Of a DNA stretch of 64,000 nt, positions 8,821 to 17,910 are shown one piece after another. The notes under the pieces are model-generated. The model saw only the letters and a list, made by a program, of their open reading frames with translations. It was not told where the DNA came from and made no database searches. The DNA is from Croceibacter atlanticus HTCC2559. GTDB taxonomy: Bacteria > Bacteroidota > Bacteroidia > Flavobacteriales > Flavobacteriaceae. Location of the stretch: positions 1,818,001-1,882,000 of the forward strand of contig NC_014230.1 of assembly GCF_000196315.1 (NCBI RefSeq). The letters are read 5' to 3'. The translations under genes were made by a program, and so were the position numbers. Position 1 is the stretch's first letter. Each line of letters starts with the position of its first letter.

Positions 8821-8853
8821 AATCCCGATGGTTTAACCATCGGGATTTTTTTT
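8821..8853 (+). terminator. intrinsic terminator after the coiled-coil membrane gene
   Basis: A near-perfect palindrome with arm AATCCCGATGGTT (8821-8833) pairs with 8835-8847 and is followed by a T tract to 8853. Confidence 0.88.
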
Positions 8854-8942
8854 GTGCCAAATCTAATCTTTAAGGCTTATTTTGTAAATAAACTGTAACA
8901 TTTTAACGATTTTGATTACTTATCTATTAAACAATCCTAAAA

Positions 8943-9209
8943 ATGAGTTACGGTCCACACCAGATGAAAATGTTACAGGACAGAAGGCAAAAAACGTCTT
9001 CTCGTACTCAGGAATTCTTTAAGCAATCCACGCATAAAGTATATTCAGGTAAGGTTAAAAAACTACATTCAGTTGAGGTTACAGAATCATTATTATTCGA
9101 TATAAGAAGACGATTAAAAAAGGAGCATAAAATGAGATTGAAAAAGATTGTCGTATTCACAACAATAGTTCTCATTTTAATACTCACAGTAATTTTTATT
9201 TACTTGTAA
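8943..9209 (+). CDS. small basic protein with C-terminal membrane anchor, unknown function
   Basis: An 88-residue protein. Residues 1-67 are strongly basic (RRQKTSSRTQ, GKVKKLHSVEV, RRRLKKEHKMRLKK), and a single hydrophobic helix (about 69-88) ends the protein. This predicts a tail-anchored protein with a positively charged cytoplasmic portion. It is the first gene of a co-directional run with a coiled-coil protein, a helical protein and an AAA+ ATPase, spaced about 100 bases apart. I do not recognise a named family. Confidence 0.75.
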   Translation: MSYGPHQMKMLQDRRQKTSSRTQEFFKQSTHKVYSGKVKKLHSVEVTESLLFDIRRRLKKEHKMRLKKIVVFTTIVLILILTVIFIYL

Positions 9210-9310
9210 AAATGAAAGCCTTCAAAATTTTAATACTCAACTATTTTAACGAAATTGCTATAACATTTTTCATTAATCAACACTAAGACTTAACACAATT
9301 TAAATACAAC

Positions 9311-10654
9311 ATGGCAGACGATTTTGATTTATTAGAAACGGCATCTTCAGAAAAGAGCCAAGAAAAAGTAGATGTAAACTGGGGCAAAACCATAGACCAG
9401 ATGAAGTCTAGACTTTCTCAGGAACAAGACCCACAAACAAGACAAAAAATCTTAAATGCCACATTAGACGATGTTGTGAAAATGGCAGAGACAGATAGGT
9501 CTACACTATTAGATGCCATTAAAGATCTTACAGACTATCAAGATGAAGTAGGAATAATATTCGAGAAATTCTCATCATTAAATGCTGAAGAGCAAAAAGT
9601 GATTGATGATGCTCAAAAAGCTTTAGAACGTGCTAAGATTGAACTGGAAGATGCAGAAAATGTAAAAGATACTTGGTGGAATAATTTATTTGGTCGCAAA
9701 AGCCGAATTAAAAAGAAAGAAGAAGAACTTAAAGAAGCTCAGAAAACTAGAGATGCTGCAGATAATAAAGCTAAAGCAATGTTTCAAGGGCGTATTGAAA
9801 GTGCAGATGTACAAACACTTTTAGGTGAATTATCTTATAAGTCTCAAGCAGCAGTTACACGTCTTAAAAATAGAGAAGTTGAAATTAAAGAAGTAGAAGA
9901 CAGATTACAAGATGCTATTGTAGAAGCAAGTAAAAACCATACAAAAGCACTTGAGAAAAAAGCAGAAACAGAAGAAAAGCTAGAAGAGCAATATGCATTG
10001 TTAAAGCAAGCACGTCAAGCTTTAGAAGAAGTTACTGACAAGCAATCTACACAATACTCAGAGGCAATAGGAAAAGTTACTCAGATCGAGCAAAAAGTAG
10101 AAGAGTTAGAAGGGTTGAGAAACGCCTATATAACGCTTGCGGCTTCAAAAGACAGCTTTGTACATAAACATAATCTTACCATTAAAGTTTTAACGTCTTT
10201 ACGCAGTAACTTACAAACACATCGTGCTAAATTAAAGAGTGATACAGAAGAGCGTCTAAAATACTATGATGGTTATATTGTAGCATTAAAAGCACGTACA
10301 GATCAAGAGTTTGCGGCAATCTTAGAACACCTAGGTGTTAAGACAGATGAGCATATTGGAGAAACATTGGCATCTATGCATACAGCAAGTGCTAAGGCAA
10401 GACAAAGTATGATGGATAACATTCCTGTTCATGAAAAAGTTATGAAAGGTGTGTATGGCAGTTATGCTGAAGCATTACAGGAAATAAGAGAAAAGGATGC
10501 AACAATACGACAAAATTTTGCAGACAGATATGGGATAGATATGAAAGAACTGTTTGAAGAATATTACGCAGATGGTAAAAAGCAAAATCCTAAACCAGAA
10601 ACTCCTAAGAAACCAAGTGAACCAGACACTTCTGGAGATGACCTTTTAAGTTAA
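9311..10654 (+). CDS. long soluble coiled-coil protein, unknown function
   Basis: A 447-residue, highly charged protein without signal peptide or membrane helix. Residues about 75-290 are rich in Lys, Glu and Ala with heptad character, broken once by a Trp/aromatic patch (DTWWNNLFGRK, about 120-130). The C-terminal third is helical, and the last 25 residues are Pro/Lys/Asp-rich. Both ends carry a similar acidic dileucine string (ADDFDLLE at the start, GDDLLS at the end). I know of no catalytic motif. Its neighbours suggest it is a structural partner or substrate of the AAA+ ATPase encoded two genes downstream. Confidence 0.8.
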   Translation: MADDFDLLETASSEKSQEKVDVNWGKTIDQMKSRLSQEQDPQTRQKILNATLDDVVKMAETDRSTLLDAIKDLTDYQDEVGIIFEKFSSLNAEEQKVIDDAQKALERAKIELEDAENVKDTWWNNLFGRKSRIKKKEEELKEAQKTRDAADNKAKAMFQGRIESADVQTLLGELSYKSQAAVTRLKNREVEIKEVEDRLQDAIVEASKNHTKALEKKAETEEKLEEQYALLKQARQALEEVTDKQSTQYSEAIGKVTQIEQKVEELEGLRNAYITLAASKDSFVHKHNLTIKVLTSLRSNLQTHRAKLKSDTEERLKYYDGYIVALKARTDQEFAAILEHLGVKTDEHIGETLASMHTASAKARQSMMDNIPVHEKVMKGVYGSYAEALQEIREKDATIRQNFADRYGIDMKELFEEYYADGKKQNPKPETPKKPSEPDTSGDDLLS

Positions 10655-10668
10655 TTCCCTTTAACTTT

Positions 10669-10713
10669 AAACACTAAAAATGTAATCGCATAGTGTTGCA
10701 TTTTTAGTGTTTT
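10669..10713 (+). terminator. long-stem hairpin, probable terminator inside the AAA+ gene run
   Basis: A 14-bp perfect stem pairs 10669-10682 (AAACACTAAAAATG) with 10699-10712 (CATTTTTAGTGTTT), with a 16-base loop. It starts 15 bases after the coiled-coil stop. The T run is short, so it may be a partial terminator or an RNA-processing site. Confidence 0.6.
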
Positions 10714-10766
10714 CAATACTACTTGTACTTTTTTTTACTGTCTATTCTAGTTTTCCAATACATTAC

Positions 10767-11834
10767 ATGTCCTTAAATCAAATTGTAACACCGTTAGATT
10801 CTGCTACCTTAGAGACTAAGGAACAGTATGTTTTTTATCATCATATTGTAACACATGCTATAGATGTTGTCTTAAAAGGCTTAGAAACTCATAGCTTATG
10901 TAATACCCAAGAAGTAGTCTTAATTAAGCAATACATGAAGCTATTCTTGTATTCTTTAGAGATGATGCGTGTTAAATATAAATATGATGAAGAGCATCAT
11001 ATGAAAATTGATGTTACAGAATCTGGTTTTCCTAACTACCTTGAGTTTAGATATCTTATAAACGACTTAGCATTAAGAAATGAACATATTAATAGGCTAC
11101 CTAAAGTAGAAGAGCTAAAGGAGAAATTTTTAGATACTCTTTTAAAAGACAAAACTCATATTAGTGAGCACCAATTGTTTCAAGCAGCATATATAGTATA
11201 TTACTCCGATGTTGAAGAGCATAAAATTTTCAAAAGATTTATACAGGGAAAAATACTAAAGGCAAATGCACACAACGCTCAATATATGGTGAGTTGGTGC
11301 TTTTATGATGTAAGCTTAAACAGACCTTTTTTAAACTTCATGTACTTTGATTATTCTGGAGACGTAGAAGACCTAAAAGACGATTTATATACAGTGTTGT
11401 TAAGTACTGCAGACCGATCTATGAGTTTGGATACCTTGGCATATCTTATAGACAAAAAACTATATAAGGTATATCCAAAACTATTAAGGAGATTAGATTT
11501 AGGACCAATTCATAGTGTATTTGCAAAAGACGAAAATATTTTCACACACCAAATACTTAAGAGTATTGTAAGTAAAGACTTACCGTTATCTTCTTATGCA
11601 TTAACGTTAAGTATAGACAACTTAACTACAAAAGGCACTTTTAAGGAAGGTAGTTTTTTTATGAAGCAAACCCTTCAGCATTGGGATAAGCAACCAACAG
11701 AGAAATACTTATTTGCACCACATCGTGTATTGCAAATGTTATATCATAACGTTCCAGAAACAATTACAAGGTTAAGTAAATCTCCTTTCCTAATAGACGA
11801 TCTTGAAATTGATTTAAAGAAAAAAGAACATTGA
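10767..11834 (+). CDS. alpha-helical protein of unknown function in the AAA+ gene run
   Basis: A 355-residue cytoplasmic protein starting MSLNQIVTPLDSATLETKE. It is mostly helical by composition, with no signal peptide, membrane helix or recognisable enzyme motif. An in-frame GTG at 10707 would add 20 hydrophobic residues. It is rejected because it lies inside the right arm of the hairpin at 10669-10712. The gene sits 93 bases before the AAA+ ATPase. It could be an adaptor for that ATPase, but nothing in the sequence shows this. Confidence 0.75.
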   Translation: MSLNQIVTPLDSATLETKEQYVFYHHIVTHAIDVVLKGLETHSLCNTQEVVLIKQYMKLFLYSLEMMRVKYKYDEEHHMKIDVTESGFPNYLEFRYLINDLALRNEHINRLPKVEELKEKFLDTLLKDKTHISEHQLFQAAYIVYYSDVEEHKIFKRFIQGKILKANAHNAQYMVSWCFYDVSLNRPFLNFMYFDYSGDVEDLKDDLYTVLLSTADRSMSLDTLAYLIDKKLYKVYPKLLRRLDLGPIHSVFAKDENIFTHQILKSIVSKDLPLSSYALTLSIDNLTTKGTFKEGSFFMKQTLQHWDKQPTEKYLFAPHRVLQMLYHNVPETITRLSKSPFLIDDLEIDLKKKEH

Positions 11835-11927
11835 AAAAAGGAATTTAGGGAATAGCACATAGTGCCGTAAAGTGCTTTCCTATAATTTTTATTCATAGAA
11901 CCTGACAACCATCTTAACCTAAAACAA

Positions 11928-13886
11928 ATGGAACATAACAGTACATTCCCAATAAAAGAAGCAGATTTAAAGGCGTTGCGAGAAGAAGCGGCTTCCTATA
12001 TTAAAGGAATACAATGGGAGCAAGGTTATCGAGCAAAAAGCAAGGAAAAGGAAACCAAGGAGCAGGAAAACATATTACTTTACCTTTCTAAAGCAACTGG
12101 AGGTTCTTCTGCCACAGACATTACTTCTGTTTCAAAAACAATTTTAGCTCTTAAAAAACGGTTGTTGCCAGATACAGTAGCATTACCATTACAACTAAAT
12201 GAGACGCTATTTGTTTTACAAGAAGCTATAGCCATAGGTATATGGGCAAAAGATAGTTATTATGATGCCTCTGGTTTAAGCGATTTAAATGAACGCAAGG
12301 CAACCCTAACACCTAACCAGCGTCACGACTTAGAAGCTAAGATGCAAACCGCTACGGCATTTATGTTATTTAGTTTGGCAAGTTACATAGTCACTACATT
12401 AAAAGAACGCACAAGTGAAACTGTAAACGTGATGAAAAACAAGTTTGCAGGAATACCAGAACTTTCTTTAAACACACCTACAAAAGGACTATCGTGTGTG
12501 CTGTTTTATTATGACAAGTACTTAAATCATCCAGATATTATTACTAAAGAACGTGATAGTATAGATTTTACGGTTGTTTTCTTTGAAGCATTAATAGGAG
12601 AAATTAATCTTCGTAAAAATGCGTTGGAGCACACAGAAACTATTACAGACAGAACATATAAATTAGAGAATTCAACATTTTCTATCTCAGGTTGGGATCT
12701 TAATTTTTTAGATACAGCAAAGAGTGTAGAGTTTAATAAAATTAAGTTTGAAGAAATTGTTGGTAACCGAGATGCCAAACATTTTTCTAGACGGCTAACA
12801 GAGCGTTTGCTAAGTTATGATGTAGAAGCAAAGAAGAATCCGTTTCAGGAATTAGGCGGCTTTATGCCAGTATTTATGGGTTACGGTATTCCTGGTACAG
12901 GAAAAAGTATGCTAATTGCAGCTATTGCAACACGATTAAAAGAGTTAACAGACCAATTAGAAGTTCCATTTTTATTTCACCCAATGCCAGATACGTTAAT
13001 ATCTACATTTCAAGGTGGTTCTGCGGAAAAGATGGTACAGTGGATGAAACCTTTACAAGACCCAACTCGCTTAATCTTTGCACCTATAGATGATGCTGAG
13101 AATAATTTACAAGAACGTACAGCACAAGGTGTTTCCGCAGGTGTTAAAGAAGTAATAGGTGTGTTTTTAAGGTATACAGAAGGTGCATATGCTATGAATT
13201 ACGGAAATTCATCTATTGGCTTATTTACAAACTTGCCTGAGCAATTAGATAAAGCGGTAATAAATAGGATTCAAGGCAGATTTAAAATTGACGGCGCGCA
13301 ATCTGAGAACGACTTTATAGATCAAGACTATTTATGGTGGAAAAAATTTGAAACCACATTGCCTGGTTTTGTAAGTATGAAAAATCCAGACTATAGTTTT
13401 TTAGCCGATCAACAATTGGTTTCAAACTTATCTCAACTTATGGAGACAATTGAAAAGCCAACAGAAGAACGCGTCTTGAAAATTTATGAAACTGTTGAAG
13501 CTGCTCATACAGCTAACGAGCATCAATTTTATGCAGCGTTATACAAACAAGTACAAGATGTATTTCCATTTTTCTCTTCTAGAGATGTAAGAAATATACA
13601 GAGTGCAATTTCGCTAAGGTTAACAGATTTCGATTTACCCGAAGACTGGTATGAAAATCCTGAAATATATTTTAAGAAAACTTATAACACAAAGCTCGAT
13701 ATGCTTAGGGAGTTAATGAAAGCCAATATGAAAGGCCTTAATTTCTCTGACATAAGAAAGCAAGAAGTTATTCGCTATCTAGATAATATGGCCATAATAG
13801 CAGATACAGATTTTAAACGCAAAGTAGACAGCCGTATTAAACAAATGAATGTTGAGGTTGCTGCAAGAAAACAGTTTGAGAGCTAA
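11928..13886 (+). CDS. AAA+ ATPase with long helical flanks
   Basis: A 652-residue protein. Residues 1-270 are helical and resemble nothing I recognise. The ATPase core has Walker A GIPGTGKS (320-327), a Walker B-like strand LIFAPIDDAE (382-391), a sensor-1-like TN (434-435), and arginines R447 and R451 in NRIQGRF as Arg-finger candidates. About 150 helical residues follow. The core is of the classic single-AAA type found in remodelling ATPases rather than a Clp or Lon protease, since no protease domain is present. It is the last gene of the 8943-13886 run and converges on the TlpA-like gene with 10 bases between stops. Confidence 0.85.
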   Translation: MEHNSTFPIKEADLKALREEAASYIKGIQWEQGYRAKSKEKETKEQENILLYLSKATGGSSATDITSVSKTILALKKRLLPDTVALPLQLNETLFVLQEAIAIGIWAKDSYYDASGLSDLNERKATLTPNQRHDLEAKMQTATAFMLFSLASYIVTTLKERTSETVNVMKNKFAGIPELSLNTPTKGLSCVLFYYDKYLNHPDIITKERDSIDFTVVFFEALIGEINLRKNALEHTETITDRTYKLENSTFSISGWDLNFLDTAKSVEFNKIKFEEIVGNRDAKHFSRRLTERLLSYDVEAKKNPFQELGGFMPVFMGYGIPGTGKSMLIAAIATRLKELTDQLEVPFLFHPMPDTLISTFQGGSAEKMVQWMKPLQDPTRLIFAPIDDAENNLQERTAQGVSAGVKEVIGVFLRYTEGAYAMNYGNSSIGLFTNLPEQLDKAVINRIQGRFKIDGAQSENDFIDQDYLWWKKFETTLPGFVSMKNPDYSFLADQQLVSNLSQLMETIEKPTEERVLKIYETVEAAHTANEHQFYAALYKQVQDVFPFFSSRDVRNIQSAISLRLTDFDLPEDWYENPEIYFKKTYNTKLDMLRELMKANMKGLNFSDIRKQEVIRYLDNMAIIADTDFKRKVDSRIKQMNVEVAARKQFES

Positions 13887-13896
13887 GGTTTCTTTG

Positions 13897-15126
13897 TTAT
13901 TCAGCTAATAATTCTGTTACAAAAGCATCAAACTCTCTTTTAAAAACTTCATACTTTTCTCCAGTTGCAGGACCATCAAAACCAGTGTGAATCTTTCTTA
14001 CTACACCTTTTTTATCTACAAATATAGTAGTAGGATAGGAGAGAATTTGGTTAAGCATAGGTAACTTTTCTTGAGATTTAGCTTTATCTGCACTACCATA
14101 TTGTGCTAATAATATAGGATAAGGAACATTTGCATTGTCTTTTAACCTTTCAATACTTTTAAAAGCCTTTTCCTTGGTAGGAGCATACTCAAAAGCAAGA
14201 GCTAGAAATTCTAAATCATCTGTTTTATAAGCATTATAATAGTCTACATAATATCTTGTCTCATCTAAACAGTTAGGGCACCAAGTTCCCATAATTTGTA
14301 TAATTCTTACTTTTCCTTTAAGGTTGTCATCATTTAAGGAGATACTTTCGCCTTTAAGATTTGGAAAAGTAAACTCTAAACCATCATAACCATCTTTAAT
14401 ATAAGTTAATGCATTTGCATCTGGAAGCTCATAAGCATCATTGCGCATAGCCTCAAAGGGTTCCTTAAAATGATTGCCAGAATAAAAAGTTCCTTTTAAT
14501 TGATCACCTTCTACTTGACCGCTAAATAAAAATGCGTGAGCACCATCAAAAGTAGAAAGTTCAAAATAGTTGCCATATACAACACCTTCTAAGTAACGAT
14601 AGTCTCCAGTTGTAGTTCTAAAAGTACCCGTAAGAGTATTACCATCTTGTATAAAAATACCTTTTGCGACATAACTATCTTCTGTGCCTGGACTAAAAAT
14701 AGTTTCCCATGAGCCTGTCATGTCTACACTTGGTTCATCTTCAATTTCAAACCGATCTTTTTTACCATATGTAGCTGTAAAGTTTACAATGCGATTTAAG
14801 CTTGGTTTAATATACTTAGCAGAAATATTTGTAGAGTCGAATGTGCCTTTAATGATACCTTCGTATACAGGAAATTGAATAGTAATGGTGTCGCCTTCTA
14901 CATTAATATCTTCAACATTAATTTCCTCTTCGGCATTAAAAACCGTTAAGGTATTATTATCATTAACCTTAAATGTAAAGGGTAACTGTTTACCATCTTG
15001 TACATCTAAAACAGCATGCCAATCTCCTGTTTTTAAAGGGAGACTTTCTTGAGTGTTAGTAGTAGTTTCTGTTTTACAAGATAGTAGCGTAGTGAACACT
15101 AATAAGGTTGCAAAAAATGCTTTCAT
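13897..15126 (-). CDS. TlpA-like thioredoxin-fold lipoprotein
   Basis: A 409-residue protein. A lipoprotein signal ends at C17 (TTLLSCKTE). Residues about 30-240 are beta-rich (two lipocalin-like repeats, GDWHAVLD and TGSWETIF). A C-terminal thioredoxin domain carries WCPNC, with the redox cysteines at 283 and 286. Such proteins reduce disulfides or support cytochrome maturation or oxidative defence at the envelope. It follows gldG on the same strand after 76 bases and may be read from the same transcript. Confidence 0.85.
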   Translation of the reverse strand: MKAFFATLLVFTTLLSCKTETTTNTQESLPLKTGDWHAVLDVQDGKQLPFTFKVNDNNTLTVFNAEEEINVEDINVEGDTITIQFPVYEGIIKGTFDSTNISAKYIKPSLNRIVNFTATYGKKDRFEIEDEPSVDMTGSWETIFSPGTEDSYVAKGIFIQDGNTLTGTFRTTTGDYRYLEGVVYGNYFELSTFDGAHAFLFSGQVEGDQLKGTFYSGNHFKEPFEAMRNDAYELPDANALTYIKDGYDGLEFTFPNLKGESISLNDDNLKGKVRIIQIMGTWCPNCLDETRYYVDYYNAYKTDDLEFLALAFEYAPTKEKAFKSIERLKDNANVPYPILLAQYGSADKAKSQEKLPMLNQILSYPTTIFVDKKGVVRKIHTGFDGPATGEKYEVFKREFDAFVTELLAE

Positions 15127-15202
15127 AACTAATAAATTAAGTTGGTTGGTCGTAGTAGAAAGGTATAGCTTTCTATAAAATTAAAGTAATGTAAGTGCTA
15201 AA

Positions 15203-16876
15203 TTATAAGGTGTATTTACGTTTTCTAAGGCTTATAAATACAACTCCAAATATAGCTAATAAGACAAGCGGCAATAAAATATTGATAAGCTGCCACTTAA
15301 GTTTTTCATCTGCTATTTTATCTGGATTTAGGAAGGCAATAGATATTTCTTTAGATCTAATATCTATTAACCCAGTATCGTCTAGCAAGTAATTTACGCT
15401 GTTTAAGAGAAACTCTTTGTTTCCATAAGCAGCGCCAGTATAACGTTCAAAACCTAACTCTAAAGGTTGATTGCCGTTAGTTTTGTTTTTTATAATATCT
15501 CCATCTGAGATGACGAGCATTGCAGTAGCTTCACTATTGTTTTTGTTGTTTTTATAACTAAAAGGTTTCAATCTATTTTCATACACAGATGTAAATGAAC
15601 CTTCTAACAATACAGCTAAAGGTTGTTCGCTATCTTTATAAAGTTCTAAATTTGGTTGTTGCCCTAAAGCTTTTAAGGATAATTGTCTTGGTACAGCGTC
15701 GAGCTTTGTTGTGGGTGAACTGGTGAGTAACACAGTTTTGTTTATACTATTCTTTAATGTGTCTATTGGGTTGGCATACTCAAACCTTACAGCTTCAATA
15801 TTGTTAACTATAGGATGTGCTTTTGTTGCTGTTGGTAGCGGAAAGTAAAACCAAGGATATGGGTTAAATTGTGTGTCTTCACCTTGTCCACTTGCTAAAA
15901 TTAATGGCGCGCTATACAGATCATTTACTAATTCAGTATTTATCCTAATACCATATTTAAAGAAATAGTCATCTAAATTAAGTGTTCTTGGTAATGCAAA
16001 TGAAGTTTGAGAAGGATTAAATAGACTATCAGTTTCAAAAGCAACTTGCTCTGTTAGCCAGAGCATTTTACCACCTTGCATAAGATACTGGTCCAAAACA
16101 TATTTTTCTTGCTCTGTAAATGCTTGAGTTGGTTTAGCTTCAATCACTAAATCATACTCATTTAGCTTCTCTAATGTACCAATCGGATTATTAGCAACAC
16201 TATCTAAAGTAAATGGAGCAACACGATAATACGGTTTTATAGTCTTTATAAAATCTGCAATATTTAGATCTGGTAATTCACCATTACCTCTCATAATTGC
16301 AATTTTTTGCTTTCTTGGAGTAAGTAATTTAGAAAATGCATCTGCAAACACATACTCAAGTTGTTGTACAGAAGCGTTAACACGTTCTTCTGTGGTAGCT
16401 CCTAAATTATTTTTTAATAATGGAATTTTTACAGTTTCATCATTATAATTAGCCATTGCCCACGGAAAAATAATACGTTGCTCATTTTTACCATTTTCTT
16501 TAACAGTCACTCTGGCTGGTGTCATCCCCATTTGGTAAAACTGTGTAGCTATGGCCTCAGCATCGGCATTTCCTTCTAATGGATTTATAAAGTTGAAGTA
16601 TATGTAAGGGTTTTCAGCATTAAACTCCTCAAGGATAGATCGAGTTTCAGTTTGAAGTCTTTTAAACTCCGATGGAAATTCTCCTTGTAAAAATACATCT
16701 ACTATAAGTGGAGCTTCTGCTTTGTTGGTAATATCTAAAGCAGCTTCAGAAAGTGTATATCTGTTGTCTTTTGTAAAATCAAATCGGTTAAAAAATGAAC
16801 TTGAAACACTGTTTATAATAACAAGTATGACAACAACTAATATGAGTGGCTTTATATGTGAGTTAGACGTTTTCAA
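15203..16876 (-). CDS. gldG: gliding motility ABC transporter component GldG
   Basis: A 557-residue protein. An N-terminal transmembrane helix (about 9-27) comes before a large extracytoplasmic part typical of GldG/ABC_transp_aux proteins (FTKDNRYTLSEAA, VDVFLQGEFPSEFKRL, WLTEQVAFETDSL). A C-terminal transmembrane helix is followed by the basic tail LRKRKYTL. With GldF and the ATPase GldA it forms an ABC transporter required for, or assisting, flavobacterial gliding. It begins one base after the gldF stop, so translation is probably coupled. Confidence 0.93.
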   Translation of the reverse strand: MKTSNSHIKPLILVVVILVIINSVSSSFFNRFDFTKDNRYTLSEAALDITNKAEAPLIVDVFLQGEFPSEFKRLQTETRSILEEFNAENPYIYFNFINPLEGNADAEAIATQFYQMGMTPARVTVKENGKNEQRIIFPWAMANYNDETVKIPLLKNNLGATTEERVNASVQQLEYVFADAFSKLLTPRKQKIAIMRGNGELPDLNIADFIKTIKPYYRVAPFTLDSVANNPIGTLEKLNEYDLVIEAKPTQAFTEQEKYVLDQYLMQGGKMLWLTEQVAFETDSLFNPSQTSFALPRTLNLDDYFFKYGIRINTELVNDLYSAPLILASGQGEDTQFNPYPWFYFPLPTATKAHPIVNNIEAVRFEYANPIDTLKNSINKTVLLTSSPTTKLDAVPRQLSLKALGQQPNLELYKDSEQPLAVLLEGSFTSVYENRLKPFSYKNNKNNSEATAMLVISDGDIIKNKTNGNQPLELGFERYTGAAYGNKEFLLNSVNYLLDDTGLIDIRSKEISIAFLNPDKIADEKLKWQLINILLPLVLLAIFGVVFISLRKRKYTL

Positions 16877-16877
16877 A

Positions 16878-17606
16878 TTAATTAGTATAGCGTTTAATAT
16901 TGAAATGCGTTAAGGCTATAAAGAGAACAGTTATACTTATAAAATAGATAAGATCACGAGTGTCTAAGACACCTCTTCCTAAACTATCATAATGGTATTG
17001 TAATCCAAAAAAGCTAAGATTAAAAGACGACTCATTAATTAATTGGCTTGAAATCCCATCAAATCCATAAAACATTAAAAAACATATTAGAACGGCAATT
17101 ATAAATGCCACTAATTGGTTTTGGGTTACGCTTGAGGCAAATAACCCAATAGCTACAAATGTAGATGCTAATAACAGCATACCTATATATGATGTAAGGA
17201 TAACACCTAAATCTAAATTACCTGTAGGATTACCTAATGCATATATGGTCCAGACATAAACAAGTGTTGGTAGTATTGCAATTACTATTAATGACAATGC
17301 ACCAAAATATTTCCCTAAAATAAGTTGCATAGAGCTAATAGGCTTGGTGAGTAATAACTCTAATGTACCTTGTTTTCGCTCTTCAGCAATACTTCTCATA
17401 GTAACAGCAGGAATAAGAAAGAGTAATACCCAAGGTGCTAACCTAAAGTAAGAAGACAACTCAGCGAACCCATAATTAAAGACATTAAAGTCACCTTGGA
17501 ACACCCAAAGAAATAATCCATTAACTATTAGGAAAACAGCAATGACCAAATACCCTATGGTACTTGAGAAAAAGGTTTGTATGTCTTTTTTTAAGATGGC
17601 GTACAT
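16878..17606 (-). CDS. gldF: gliding motility ABC transporter permease GldF
   Basis: A 242-residue ABC-2 type permease with about six hydrophobic segments. It includes the cytoplasmic signature MRSIAEERKQGTLELLLTKP and starts MYAILKKDIQTFFSSTIGYL. It is the membrane partner of GldG directly downstream. The nucleotide-binding partner GldA is not encoded in this window, as is often the case in flavobacteria. It is preceded by the ABM-family gene with a 3-base gap. Confidence 0.93.
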   Translation of the reverse strand: MYAILKKDIQTFFSSTIGYLVIAVFLIVNGLFLWVFQGDFNVFNYGFAELSSYFRLAPWVLLFLIPAVTMRSIAEERKQGTLELLLTKPISSMQLILGKYFGALSLIVIAILPTLVYVWTIYALGNPTGNLDLGVILTSYIGMLLLASTFVAIGLFASSVTQNQLVAFIIAVLICFLMFYGFDGISSQLINESSFNLSFFGLQYHYDSLGRGVLDTRDLIYFISITVLFIALTHFNIKRYTN

Positions 17607-17609
17607 AAG

Positions 17610-17906
17610 CTATGACAATGATACCAATTTGTTGACACTCCAAGCTTCTGGTTTGCCATTAAATTTCAGTTTAGTTTCTTCCCAAACAGCTTTAAAAAGG
17701 GTTGAGTGTCTGTAATTTTCTAAATCCTCTTCAAGATTCCAATAACTATACGTGAAAAAAATCTCTTTATTATTTTTATCCTGATATAATTCTAAAAATT
17801 GACATCCTGGAAAATTTCTGATTAAAGCTTTCTTCTCATCAAACATTGTTTTAAACGAAGAAATCTCTTCAGTTTTAATAATCAATTTTACAATTCTTAC
17901 AAACAT
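17610..17906 (-). CDS. antibiotic biosynthesis monooxygenase (ABM)-family small protein
   Basis: A 98-residue single-domain protein with the ferredoxin-like ABM pattern: VRIVKLIIKTEE, FPGCQFLELYQD, FFTYSYWNLEEDLENYRHS. Relatives act on quinones, haem or small aromatics, or have no known substrate. It lies tightly between the SAM hydrolase (4-base gap) and gldF (3-base gap), so it is almost certainly co-transcribed with them. Confidence 0.8.
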   Translation of the reverse strand: MFVRIVKLIIKTEEISSFKTMFDEKKALIRNFPGCQFLELYQDKNNKEIFFTYSYWNLEEDLENYRHSTLFKAVWEETKLKFNGKPEAWSVNKLVSLS

Positions 17907-17910
17907 AGGA

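Noticed and set aside
10707-10766. Upstream GTG start adding a hydrophobic N-terminus to the helical protein of the AAA+ run
   Set aside because: The GTG lies in the right arm of a strong hairpin, and the ATG at 10767 gives a better N-terminus. A membrane signal for this protein is therefore not supported.
8943-13886. Reading the AAA+/coiled-coil run as an anti-phage defence island
   Set aside because: There is no nuclease, toxin, CARF, TIR or other effector domain, no neighbouring mobile element, and the composition matches the core genome. A cellular role is more likely, so defence is not claimed.
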